Numbered from the stretch's first letter, positions 1 to 5,973 are shown. The stretch is 7,541 nucleotides of DNA from Deltaproteobacteria bacterium (GCA_018266095.1 JAFEBC010000258.1:1-7541); one strand, 5' to 3'. The notes: a model not told the origin generated them from the letters alone. A program made the numbers and translations.

Positions 1-210
1 CTCCACGCGCGTGGCGTGCGAGGACCACACCGAGACGATCACGCCGTGGGGCAAGAGCGTGGGGCCCAGGCGGCCGAGCGCGGCCAGCTCGGCCGAGGTC
101 CAGCCCGGCGGCAGCGGCGAGGCTTGATACAGGTGTGAATAGTCGTCCTTCGCGCAGGACGAGAGCGCGAGGGCGAACAGCGGCAGCAGCAGCGGGAGGG
201 GTCGGCGCAT
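1..210 (-). CDS. GH13/CBM48-like lipoprotein, N-terminal fragment
   Basis: The gene starts at the ATG at 210 and runs leftward off the window; 70 codons are visible. Seen: a short RR-containing n-region, a leucine-rich hydrophobic core and a lipobox L-S-S-C with Cys19, so the mature protein should be lipid-anchored. Residues 45-70 read LGRLGPTLLPHGVIVSVWSS followed by HATRVE. This closely follows the start of glycogen-debranching/branching-type GH13 enzymes (family pattern: LG..., a G-V-x-F/V turn, then S-x-H/N-A-T-x-V-E-L), the CBM48-like N-terminal beta-domain. Inference: a surface or periplasmic alpha-amylase-family glycosidase acting on alpha-glucans. The catalytic (beta/alpha)8 domain is outside the window, so the activity cannot be confirmed. 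No strong Shine-Dalgarno precedes the ATG. The gene is divergent from the pseudogene at 320, with 109 bp between them. Confidence 0.65.
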   Translation of the reverse strand, partial: MRRPLPLLLPLFALALSSCAKDDYSHLYQASPLPPGWTSAELAALGRLGPTLLPHGVIVSVWSSHATRVE

Positions 211-319
211 CAATGGTTTCCGACCGGCCACACTGCCACCAGATCGGCCGTGCAGAAAGGGGGGATGGATCCTTCTGCGCGCCCGCGCGTTGTGCGGTCA
301 CCCTGCTCTGGAGGCCGCC

Positions 320-574
320 ATGCGGTTCGTCGTGTCGCTCGTGCTCGTGTTCGCAGCAAGGATCGCGTGATCGCGCCGGGCGAGATCGCCAAGGTCGAGG
401 TGTTCTGCGTCGAGCACGGCCGCTGGAGCGGCGACGCGAAGTTCACGCAGTCGGGTGGCATGGTGGAGCAGTCGGTGCGCGGCCGCGCGAAGTACGAATC
501 GAACCAGGGCGCGGTGTGGGACGGCGTGGCCAAGAAGGCGGGCGCGCTCGGCGCGAAGAGTGAGACGGGGACGA
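320..574 (+). pseudogene. Decayed ARPP-1-domain secreted protein
   Basis: A good ribosome site (GGAGG at 310-314, 5 nt spacing) precedes an ATG at 320 that opens a signal peptide, MRFVVSLVLVFA. That frame stops at 368-370. From about 358 a different frame carries a recognisable domain core: K-D-R-V-I-A-P-G-E, then VFCVEHGRWSG, a stretch with R-x-K, and NQGAVWDGVAKK. I recognise these as hallmarks of the ARPP-1 domain (family pattern: GG-x-Q-D-R, then P-x-G-x2-x-V-P-V-x-C-V-E-x-G-R-W, then Q-x-x-V-W-D-x-V). The first half of the domain is missing, and similarity fades after about 574 (GAKSETGT), so the C-terminal part is missing too. Inference: an internal deletion joined the signal peptide to mid-domain out of frame, and the 3' end was also lost. 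The function of intact ARPP-1 proteins is unknown to me. The open frame at 250-708 covers the core, but its first residues are not ARPP-like. Confidence 0.6.
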
Positions 575-634
575 CAAGCCGGTGGTTGAGTCGTTCTCTC
601 TTCACTAGAGCAAGGGTGGTGCTCGCCCGATCAC

Positions 635-708
635 TCACCGCAGAGGCGCCGAAGCGCAGAATTGGATTGGGACAAGTGATCTTCTGCGCTTCTGCGTCTC
701 TGCGGTGA
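635..708. repeat. 26-bp imperfect inverted repeat (CGCAGA-type)
   Basis: The arms are 635-660 and 683-708, with 24 of 26 positions complementary and a 22-nt loop (661-682). Each arm is built from short repeating units of the form (C)GCAGAG/CGCAGAA; the right arm contains TCTGCGTCTCTGCGGTGA. It lies 13 bp beyond the stop of the OPT transporter (minus) and beyond the decayed plus-strand gene, so it sits between convergent units and could end transcription from both sides. There is no T-run, so it is not a canonical intrinsic terminator. From memory, very similar intergenic sequences recur in many unrelated bacterial genomes, which would fit a REP/MITE-like element; this was not checked here. 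Confidence 0.75.
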
Positions 709-721
709 ATCGTCGCCCTCG

Positions 722-2626
722 CTAGGTCTGCACGGATGTGCGCGCGGCCCGGCGCAACATCCACGCGACTCCGAGAAAGGCGAGCGCGGTGAGAGCCGAG
801 CCCGCCACGCCGCCCACGCGCGGCTCCATCGACTTGGGCACCAGCTTTCCCGCGACCAGCGCCGCCACGAGCACGCCCGCGAGGCCTTCGCCGGCCACCA
901 TTCCAGAGGCAGCGAGCACGCCCGGATCGAGCTCGCCCTCCTCGCGCGGCGCGCGGCCACGCTCGGTCCACGCGCGCACAACCCCGCCGAGGTAGATGGG
1001 CGCCATCGACGAGAGCGGCAGGTACACGCCGATGGCGAACGCGAGGCCGGACACGCCGCAGAGGATCGCGCCGAAGGTGAGGCCGCCGCCGGTGAGCACG
1101 AGGCCCCAGGGGAGATTTCCGCTGAGCACGCCCTCGACGATGGTCTTCATCAGCGTGGCCTGCGGCGCCGGGAGATCCTTGCCGCCGAAGGGGAACGCCT
1201 CTCCGAGCAAGTGGACGCTGGCCGCCACGCCCCAGCACGCGAAGGCAGCGCCGAGCAATTGGCCCAACTGCTGGCGCGCAGGCGTGGCGCCGACGAGGAA
1301 GCCGGTCTTCAGATCCTGCGAGATGTCGCCGGCCTTCGAGGCCGCGATGGCGACGATGGTGCCGACGGTGAGCACGCCCGCGCGCGCGACGGGATCGGTC
1401 CAGCCGAAGGCCGCGAAGATGGACGCGATGCCGATGAGCGAGACGAGCGTGATGCCGCTGGTGGGCTGCGACGAGACGCCGACGATGCCGACGATGCGCG
1501 CCGCGACGGTGACGAAGAGGACGCCGAAGATCGCCGCGCCGCCCGCGCAGATCGCGCGCTGCAGCGGAGTGAGGCCCGTCCCGAAGACGTAGGGGACGAA
1601 GGCCGCAGAGAGCACCACCAGCGCCACGCCGCCGAGCACGAAGCGGCCCGAGAGGTCCTGCTGCGGCGCCGGCGCCGCGGAGGACACGAGCTCGCGCAGG
1701 CTCAACGTGCGCGCGCCCGCGGCGAGCTCCGTGCGTTTGGCACGGATCACCGCCAGGAACGACTCGACCATCGACGGGAGCGTCTTGAGCACGGTGAGGA
1801 TGCCCGCGATCGCCACCGCGCCTGCGCCGATGTAGCGCACGTAGCGCGACCAGATCGCGCCCGCGTCCATCTGCGAGACGAGCTTCACCGTCTCCGGATA
1901 CAGCGGCGCCGTGAGCCCCGCGCCGAACCAGGCGATGAGCGGGATGAGCACGAGCGACGAGATCACCGAGCCCGCCACCAGGATCGCCGACTGCCGATGA
2001 CCGAGGATGAACCCGACGCCGACCAGCGCGGGCGCGAGCTCGATGGCCAGCACGGCCTGCGGGAGCACGGGCAGGTGAAGGTCCAGCTCGCCGGGCATGA
2101 GGAACGCGACCGAGAGCAAGAGCTTCACCGCCGCGCCCGCCAGGATGCCGCCGAAGATGAGCTTGCCGCCCTGCGAGTCGTCCGAGGTCGCGCGCAGCAC
2201 CACCGCGCAGGCCGTGCCCTCGGGATACGGGAGCTCGTCATGGCCCTGCTCGACGAGCAAGCGCCGCAGCGGGATCATCGCGGACAAGCCGAGCACACCG
2301 CCCAGGAACGCGAGCAGCACCACCTGCGAGTACGGCGGCACGACACCCCACAGATACAGCGCGGGCACGGTGAAGATGGTCCCGGTGGCCAGCGAGGTCG
2401 ACGCGCTGCCGACGGTCTGCGAGAGGTTCGCCTCGAGGATGCTGGCGCGCGCGCGGAAGGCGCGGAAGAGGGCCACCGTCATGACCACGGCAGGGATCGA
2501 CGCCGACACCGTGAGGCCGACGCGCAGGCCGAGGTACGCGTTGGCCGCGCCGAACACCAGCCCGAGCGCGATGCCGGTGACGACCGCGCGCAGCGTGAAC
2601 TCGCGGAGAGGAGCCTGTGGGGTCAT
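722..2626 (-). CDS. OPT-family oligopeptide transporter
   Basis: A 634-residue polytopic inner-membrane protein, full length for prokaryotic OPT transporters, which import oligopeptides (and, in some relatives, metal chelates) with protons. Seen: an N-terminal AANAYLGLRVGLTVSASIPA segment (27-46), the conserved stretch around E65 to P88 (SQTVGSASTSLATGTIFTVP), and the family signature ELPYPEGTAC (131-140). Many further hydrophobic segments follow, ending in a basic cytoplasmic tail (MLRRAARTSVQT). A hydrophilic, charged loop near residues 285-325 interrupts the membrane segments. The ATG at 2626 leaves no missing N-terminal family sequence. No good Shine-Dalgarno precedes it, and a TAGTGT hexamer lies 9 nt upstream, so a very short leader is possible. 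It is divergent from the yjbQ-like gene with only 31 bp between starts. The substrate cannot be told from sequence. Confidence 0.93.
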   Translation of the reverse strand: MTPQAPLREFTLRAVVTGIALGLVFGAANAYLGLRVGLTVSASIPAVVMTVALFRAFRARASILEANLSQTVGSASTSLATGTIFTVPALYLWGVVPPYSQVVLLAFLGGVLGLSAMIPLRRLLVEQGHDELPYPEGTACAVVLRATSDDSQGGKLIFGGILAGAAVKLLLSVAFLMPGELDLHLPVLPQAVLAIELAPALVGVGFILGHRQSAILVAGSVISSLVLIPLIAWFGAGLTAPLYPETVKLVSQMDAGAIWSRYVRYIGAGAVAIAGILTVLKTLPSMVESFLAVIRAKRTELAAGARTLSLRELVSSAAPAPQQDLSGRFVLGGVALVVLSAAFVPYVFGTGLTPLQRAICAGGAAIFGVLFVTVAARIVGIVGVSSQPTSGITLVSLIGIASIFAAFGWTDPVARAGVLTVGTIVAIAASKAGDISQDLKTGFLVGATPARQQLGQLLGAAFACWGVAASVHLLGEAFPFGGKDLPAPQATLMKTIVEGVLSGNLPWGLVLTGGGLTFGAILCGVSGLAFAIGVYLPLSSMAPIYLGGVVRAWTERGRAPREEGELDPGVLAASGMVAGEGLAGVLVAALVAGKLVPKSMEPRVGGVAGSALTALAFLGVAWMLRRAARTSVQT

Positions 2627-2634
2627 GGGCCGCG

Positions 2635-2641
2635 TACACTA
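2635..2641. promoter_or_regulatory. Possible overlapping divergent -10 elements
   Basis: In the 31-bp gap between the divergent starts of the OPT transporter and the yjbQ-like gene lies TACACTA. Read on the plus strand it offers TACACT (2635-2640, 4/6 to the sigma-70 -10). On the minus strand it offers TAGTGT (2641-2636), with the TAnnnT core. No good -35 hexamer was found on either side. The minus-strand hexamer lies 9 nt from the transporter ATG and the plus-strand one 17 nt from the yjbQ-like ATG. This is a weak, motif-only call. Confidence 0.3.
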
Positions 2642-2657
2642 GCAGCAGGAGGCCGGC

Positions 2658-3151
2658 ATGAAATCGCACCGCAGCACGCTCACCTTCCGCACCAAGGAGC
2701 GCATGGAGTTCGTGAACATCACCGGCGACGTCGAGCGCGCCGTGGACGCGAGCGGCGTGCGCGAAGGCCTGTGCCTCGTGAACGCGATGCACATCACCGC
2801 GTCCGTGTTCATCAACGACGACGAGCCCGGCCTGCACCAGGACTACTAGGAGCATGTCGCCGTATTCGGCGACGCGACTGTGCCCGCAGCAGGCGTCGGG
2901 GACCGCCGCGGAGGGCCAAGAAATGGCTCGAGTGGCTTGCGCCCTTCGACGCGAGCCCGCAGCGCTACGCGCACAACCGCACCGGCGAGGACAACGGGGA
3001 TGCCCATCACAAGCGGCAGGTGATGGGCCGCGAGGTGGTGGTGGCCATCACGCAGGGCAAGCTGGACTTCGGGCCGTGGGAGCAGATCTTCTATGGGGAG
3101 TTCGACGGGCGGCGGGACAAGCGGGTCCTCATCAAGATCATCGGCGATTGA
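2658..3151 (+). pseudogene. YjbQ/UPF0047-family protein, interrupted gene
   Basis: The ATG at 2658 has a strong ribosome site (AGGAGG 2647-2652, 5 nt spacing). The first 63 codons match the N-terminal half of the YjbQ/UPF0047 (TIGR00149) family, including NAMHITASVFINDDEPGLHQ, and end D-Y-TAG (stop 2847-2849). From 2918, in another frame, the rest of the family follows intact to the stop at 3149-3151: KKWLEWLAPFDASPQRY, HNRTGEDNGDAHHKRQVMGR, then LDFGPWEQIFYGEFDG and RVLIKIIGD. Removing 2847-2917 (71 bp) would restore one frame of about 140 codons, the usual family length. Family members have been linked to secondary thiamine-phosphate synthase activity in E. coli; the physiological role is unclear. 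Both halves look unmutated, so the disruption appears recent. As it stands only a 63-residue fragment would be made unless the ribosome or RNA bypasses the insert. Confidence 0.85.
2847..2917. other. 71-bp insert with perfect hairpin inside yjbQ-like gene
   Basis: This stretch has no counterpart in the YjbQ/UPF0047 protein family: the codons on either side (D-Y before, K-K-W-L-E after) are normally adjacent. It starts with an in-frame TAG and is not a multiple of three. Near its left end is a perfect inverted repeat GTCGCCG-TATT-CGGCGAC (2856-2873): 7-bp stem, 4-nt loop. I see no clear target-site duplication; the only nearby direct repeat is GGAG (2849-2852 and 2910-2913), which may be chance. 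No second copy of the insert is visible in this window. A REP-like or other small palindromic insertion is the simplest reading. Confidence 0.6.
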
Positions 3152-3180
3152 TTGTATCGGTACAATGTCTTCCTTGTACC
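3151..3180. promoter_or_regulatory. Operator-like palindrome with extra half-site
   Basis: ATTGTATCGGTACAAT (3151-3166) is a 16-bp palindrome with 7 of 8 pairs matching, starting on the last base of the yjbQ-like stop codon. A further TTGTACC (3174-3180) repeats the half-site. The stretch is AT-rich against its GC-rich surroundings. TACAAT (3161-3166, and its mirror on the minus strand) also matches 5/6 of a sigma-70 -10, without a visible -35. It lies between convergent genes (3152-3192), where an operator is unexpected. Spaced TTGTA/TACAA repeats have the general shape of MerR- or TetR-family sites, but I cannot assign a regulator. Confidence 0.35.
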
Positions 3181-3192
3181 AACACACGGCCC

Positions 3193-4221
3193 TCAGCGGA
3201 TCGACAAGTACTTCTCGATGAGCTTGAACACGCTCTCCGGCGCGCACCCCTCGGCCTTGTTGTTCACGATCACGTAGGTCGCCTTGCCCTTCGCCAGCGC
3301 CGTCTTCATGAGCTGCGCGATGGCCGAGCGCGTCTCCAGATCCTCTTCCTGCAGGTGCCGGAACGGCGCCCACTCCGCCCTCTGCGCCTCATACGTCGCG
3401 CCGCGCGGGAGCTGCCAGCGGATCACCAGCGCCGGCATCGGCTCCAGCGGCACGCGCCGCGCCTGCTGATCGACCGGCGGCAACTGGCTCCAGGCCGCGT
3501 AGCAGAGCGAAGCGTTCACGTCGCGCAGGGCCGCGGCGAGTTGGGGCCCCAAGAGCTCGCGGTTGCGCAGCTCGACCGCGTAGAGCGGGCCCTTCGGGAG
3601 CTGGCGCAAGAAGTCGTGCAGGCGGGCCGCGAAGCGATCCGGGCCCAGGGACTTGAGCGCGTCCTGCGGCGGAAACTGGAACAGCAGCGGGCCGCCCTTC
3701 TCGCCCAGACCCTCCATGAAGGGCAGCACGATCTGGTCGATGGTGTACGCAGGATCGAGGAAGTGCGGGCTGTCCTGGCCGCGGCGGATGCCGAGCCGCG
3801 GGTGGTCGCCGAAGCGCAGCGTGCACACCTCGTCGTGCGCCTTCACCAGGAAGCGGAAGCTGTCGGGGACCTGCGCGGCGTACTCGGCCAGCACGCGCGC
3901 GGGCACGGGCGCATAGAAGGTCCGATCGATGCCCACGGTGCGCAGGAGCGGGTGCTGCGCGTAGGCGAGCAGGCCCGCCTTCGACAGCTCGTGCTCGGTG
4001 GCGGCGCGGTCGTACACCACGCCCTCCCAGCCCGGGAACGACCAGCTCGACGTGCCCAGGCGCACGAGCGGCGGGAGCTCTCGGGCCTGCGCGAGCTGCT
4101 CTGGCGTCGGCGCGACCGGACCCAGCGGGGGCTTGCCGCGCGAGGCTTGCCCGGCCGGCGGCTGCGGGCGCGTCTCGGGCGTGGGGGCGCCGAAGAGGTC
4201 GAGCTGGTTGCGATCGGCCAC
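3193..4221 (-). CDS. DUF72 (YecE-like) TIM-barrel protein with N-terminal QLDLF peptide
   Basis: From the GTG at 4221 this gives 342 residues. Residues 56-342 are a complete DUF72 domain: GTSSWSFPGW (56-65), GIDRTFY (97-103), FRFLVKAHDEV (122-132), LLFQFPP (179-185), YAVELRN (214-220), RWQLPRGATYE (268-278) and YVIVNNKAEGCAP (316-328). DUF72 proteins adopt a TIM-barrel fold; their biochemical role is unknown. Residues 1-12 are VADRNQLDLFGA, followed by a proline-rich, probably disordered linker (13-55). QLDLF fits the bacterial beta-clamp-binding consensus QL(S/D)LF. The frame stays open upstream to 4512, with an ATG at 4311, but that would overlap the plus-strand lipoprotein gene and adds low-complexity sequence with no family support. 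The GTG is therefore preferred, though no clear Shine-Dalgarno supports it and the start could lie between 4221 and 4311. Confidence 0.88.
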   Translation of the reverse strand: MADRNQLDLFGAPTPETRPQPPAGQASRGKPPLGPVAPTPEQLAQARELPPLVRLGTSSWSFPGWEGVVYDRAATEHELSKAGLLAYAQHPLLRTVGIDRTFYAPVPARVLAEYAAQVPDSFRFLVKAHDEVCTLRFGDHPRLGIRRGQDSPHFLDPAYTIDQIVLPFMEGLGEKGGPLLFQFPPQDALKSLGPDRFAARLHDFLRQLPKGPLYAVELRNRELLGPQLAAALRDVNASLCYAAWSQLPPVDQQARRVPLEPMPALVIRWQLPRGATYEAQRAEWAPFRHLQEEDLETRSAIAQLMKTALAKGKATYVIVNNKAEGCAPESVFKLIEKYLSIR

Positions 4222-4309
4222 GGCTGAGAATTGCGTGCGCGCGCGTCGCAGGCAAGCCGCGGGGACGAAATCTTGTGGCCGGTGCCGATCCGATGTTGGT
4301 CTAGACGGC

Positions 4310-4648
4310 ATGACCAACGTCACCCTTCGCGGCGCCCTCCTCGCTTGTACAGCAGCCTTCGCGCTCGCGCTCACCGCGTGCGGCGGAACCACCGTCGACT
4401 GCGCGCACAAGGGGAGCTGCCCCAACGACACCGCGCCGACGCAGGCCGAACAGACGAGCTGCCAGGCCGCCATCGCCGACGCCGACTGCGGCTCGGTGAC
4501 CGTCGACTTCATCTCCTGCGGCGTCGATCACAACTCGTGCGACAACTCGGGCAAGACCGAGATCGACGGCAACGCGTGCGCGAGCCAGATCGCGGCGTAC
4601 TTCTCCTGCTGCCAGGCGCACCCGACGTCCAAGTCGTGCACGACGTAG
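4310..4648 (+). CDS. Small cysteine-rich lipoprotein
   Basis: A 112-residue protein. Seen: a signal peptide with hydrophobic core LLACTAAFALALTAC, lipobox L-T-A-C and lipidation site Cys24. The mature part is hydrophilic and carries ten more cysteines (31, 37, 51, 60, 70, 77, 90, 100, 101, 110), enough for five disulfides, so it is probably a compact extracytoplasmic fold. I do not recognise a named family; many such lipoproteins occur in myxobacteria. The hydrophobic-then-lipobox start, codon use and even cysteine spacing argue that it is real rather than a shadow of the minus-strand frame it overlaps upstream. No strong ribosome site is visible. It is divergent from the DUF72 gene (88 bp apart if that gene starts at 4221), and its stop lies 1 bp from the stop of the aminotransferase. 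Function unknown. Confidence 0.78.
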   Translation: MTNVTLRGALLACTAAFALALTACGGTTVDCAHKGSCPNDTAPTQAEQTSCQAAIADADCGSVTVDFISCGVDHNSCDNSGKTEIDGNACASQIAAYFSCCQAHPTSKSCTT

Positions 4649-4649
4649 G

Positions 4650-5942
4650 CTACTTGCTCTCGACCACCTTCAGGTCCGGCCCCTTGGCGGCTTGCAGCAC
4701 CATCTCCTCGATGCGCCCGAGCGCCTGCTCCACGCTCGCCATCGAGGGGCCGAACGAGAAGCGCACGTAGCTCTTGAAGCGCGACGCAGCGCGCGAGCGG
4801 CGCTTGCCCGGGTTCACGTCGAAGAACTCGCCGGGCACGCAGATGACCTTGCGGTCGAGGGCGGCGCGGAAGAACGACATGCCGTCGTTGAGCGGCGCGG
4901 GCAAGCTCGACAGGTTGCCCCAGACGTAGAACGTGCCGTCGGGCGCGCGATCGGCGCGGATGCCGATGCGCTCGAGCGCGGAGAGCGTCTTGTGGCGCTT
5001 CTCGCGGAACACGTTGTGCGTGGCCATCGTCTCGGCCTGCACGTACTTCTCGTCGAGGAGGGGAATGGCCGCGCGCTGCAAGGGCTTGCTGCCGCCGCCG
5101 TCGAGGAACGAGCCCGCCGACGCCGTCGCCTCGATGACGGCCTTGGGGCCGACCGTCCACGAGCAGCGCCAGCCCGGGTAGCGCCAGTTCTTGGTGAGGC
5201 CGTCGAGCAGCACCACCGGGTCCTTGTTCACGTCCTCGACGTAGCGCGCCGCGCTCTCCACCGGGAGCTGTCCGGGGCGGCCCGTCCACACGTAGTGCGA
5301 GTAGAACTCGTCGATGATGAGCATGCACTCGAGCTCGCGCGAGGTCTTCACCCAGCGAGCGAGCTCCTCGCCCTGCACCAGCTTGCCGGTCGGGTTGCAC
5401 GGGTTCGAGAGCAGGAGCGCCGAGAGGCCGCGGCCGAGGATCTCCTTGCGCAGGTCGTCGGGCGTGAAGGCGTAGCCGCGGTCGCCCTCGAGCAGGATGG
5501 GGATGGCCGTGAACGCCTTGAAGACGTCGAGCAGCTCTTCGTACGCGGTGTAGTCGGGGAGGAAGTGGCCGAGGTTGATGTGCCCGAGGCTCGCCGCCAC
5601 GCGCGTGAGCGCAGCGCGTCCGCCGCCGCAGAGGCTCACGTTCTCGGCGCTGTACTGCGAGGGCATGCCGCGCCGGTACAGGCGGTTGTAGAGCGAGGCC
5701 ACCGACTCGCGCAGCTCCCAGATGCCGGGGACGGGCGCGTACTCCTGGTCGTCGACGTCGATGCTGATCTTGCCCACGCGCGGGGGCGCGCCGGGGAGGT
5801 CGCCGGTCTCGGGCATGCCCTGACCCAGGTTCGACCAGCTCGCGTCGCCGGGCTTGTAGCCGCGGCGGCCGGCCTCGGTGGTGACGTAGATGACGCCGGT
5901 GCGCGGGACCGCGCGGATGGCAGGGATCTGGTTCTCGTCCAT
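4650..5942 (-). CDS. PLP-dependent aminotransferase, class I/II
   Basis: 430 residues, normal length for fold-type-I (aspartate aminotransferase-like) enzymes, which move an amino group between an amino acid and a 2-oxo acid in the cytoplasm. Visible cofactor and substrate motifs: PDYTAYEE (129-136, with a cofactor-stacking-type Tyr131), NPCNPTG (180-186), IIDEFYSHY (209-217; Asp211 for the pyridine nitrogen, Tyr214), the Schiff-base lysine K251 in DGLTKNWRYPGWRCSW (247-262), and YVRFSFG (392-398) with Arg394 as the likely carboxylate-binding arginine. The lysine motif departs from the usual class-I pattern: Arg at K+3, and C-S after the second Arg where small hydrophobic-Gly/Ala is typical. 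This points to a distinct subfamily whose substrate I cannot name. The ATG at 5942 has no ribosome site, but TAGAGT lies 6 nt upstream, which would fit a leaderless transcript. The secreted-protein gene ends 31 bp upstream. Confidence 0.92.
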   Translation of the reverse strand: MDENQIPAIRAVPRTGVIYVTTEAGRRGYKPGDASWSNLGQGMPETGDLPGAPPRVGKISIDVDDQEYAPVPGIWELRESVASLYNRLYRRGMPSQYSAENVSLCGGGRAALTRVAASLGHINLGHFLPDYTAYEELLDVFKAFTAIPILLEGDRGYAFTPDDLRKEILGRGLSALLLSNPCNPTGKLVQGEELARWVKTSRELECMLIIDEFYSHYVWTGRPGQLPVESAARYVEDVNKDPVVLLDGLTKNWRYPGWRCSWTVGPKAVIEATASAGSFLDGGGSKPLQRAAIPLLDEKYVQAETMATHNVFREKRHKTLSALERIGIRADRAPDGTFYVWGNLSSLPAPLNDGMSFFRAALDRKVICVPGEFFDVNPGKRRSRAASRFKSYVRFSFGPSMASVEQALGRIEEMVLQAAKGPDLKVVESK

Positions 5943-5959
5943 GTGCGCACTCTAGCAGC

Positions 5960-5973
5960 GAGCGCGGCCGCTC
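5960..5973. repeat. Short GC-rich hairpin after the stop at 5974
   Basis: GAGCG-CGGC-CGCTC is a perfect 5-bp stem with a 4-nt loop, directly abutting the stop codon of the gene at 5974-6948 on its downstream side. CTAG sequences flank it on both sides (5952-5955 and 5974-5977). No T-run follows on the minus strand. It could weaken read-through into the aminotransferase gene, but in DNA this GC-rich such a stem may be chance. Confidence 0.25.

Noticed and set aside
608..624. Small hairpin GAGCA...TGCTC as a terminator for the decayed gene.
   Set aside because: A 5-bp stem with a 7-nt loop and no T-run is too weak to call in DNA of this composition.
210..1238. 342-codon minus-strand frame overlapping the transporter's 3' end and the ARPP-1 remnant.
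   Set aside because: The sequence is arginine-rich, has no family features and crosses the inverted repeat; the OPT frame is clearly the real one.
1211..2917. Very long plus-strand open frame opposite the OPT transporter.
   Set aside because: It is composed of Arg/Asp/Glu/His-rich low-complexity sequence, the usual third-frame shadow of a GC-rich gene. Only its last part, from about 2918, is real coding sequence (the yjbQ-like 3' half).
2841..2923. Programmed translational bypass over the 71-bp insert.
   Set aside because: The codons flanking the gap do not match (TAC before; GCC/AAG after), and the frame change plus lack of any known precedent in this family make a disrupted gene more likely. 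Kept only as an alternative to test.
4222..4512. N-terminal extension of the DUF72 frame (open to 4512, with an ATG at 4311).
   Set aside because: The added residues are low-complexity, have no DUF72 similarity and would overlap the antiparallel lipoprotein gene, which has a convincing signal peptide and lipobox.
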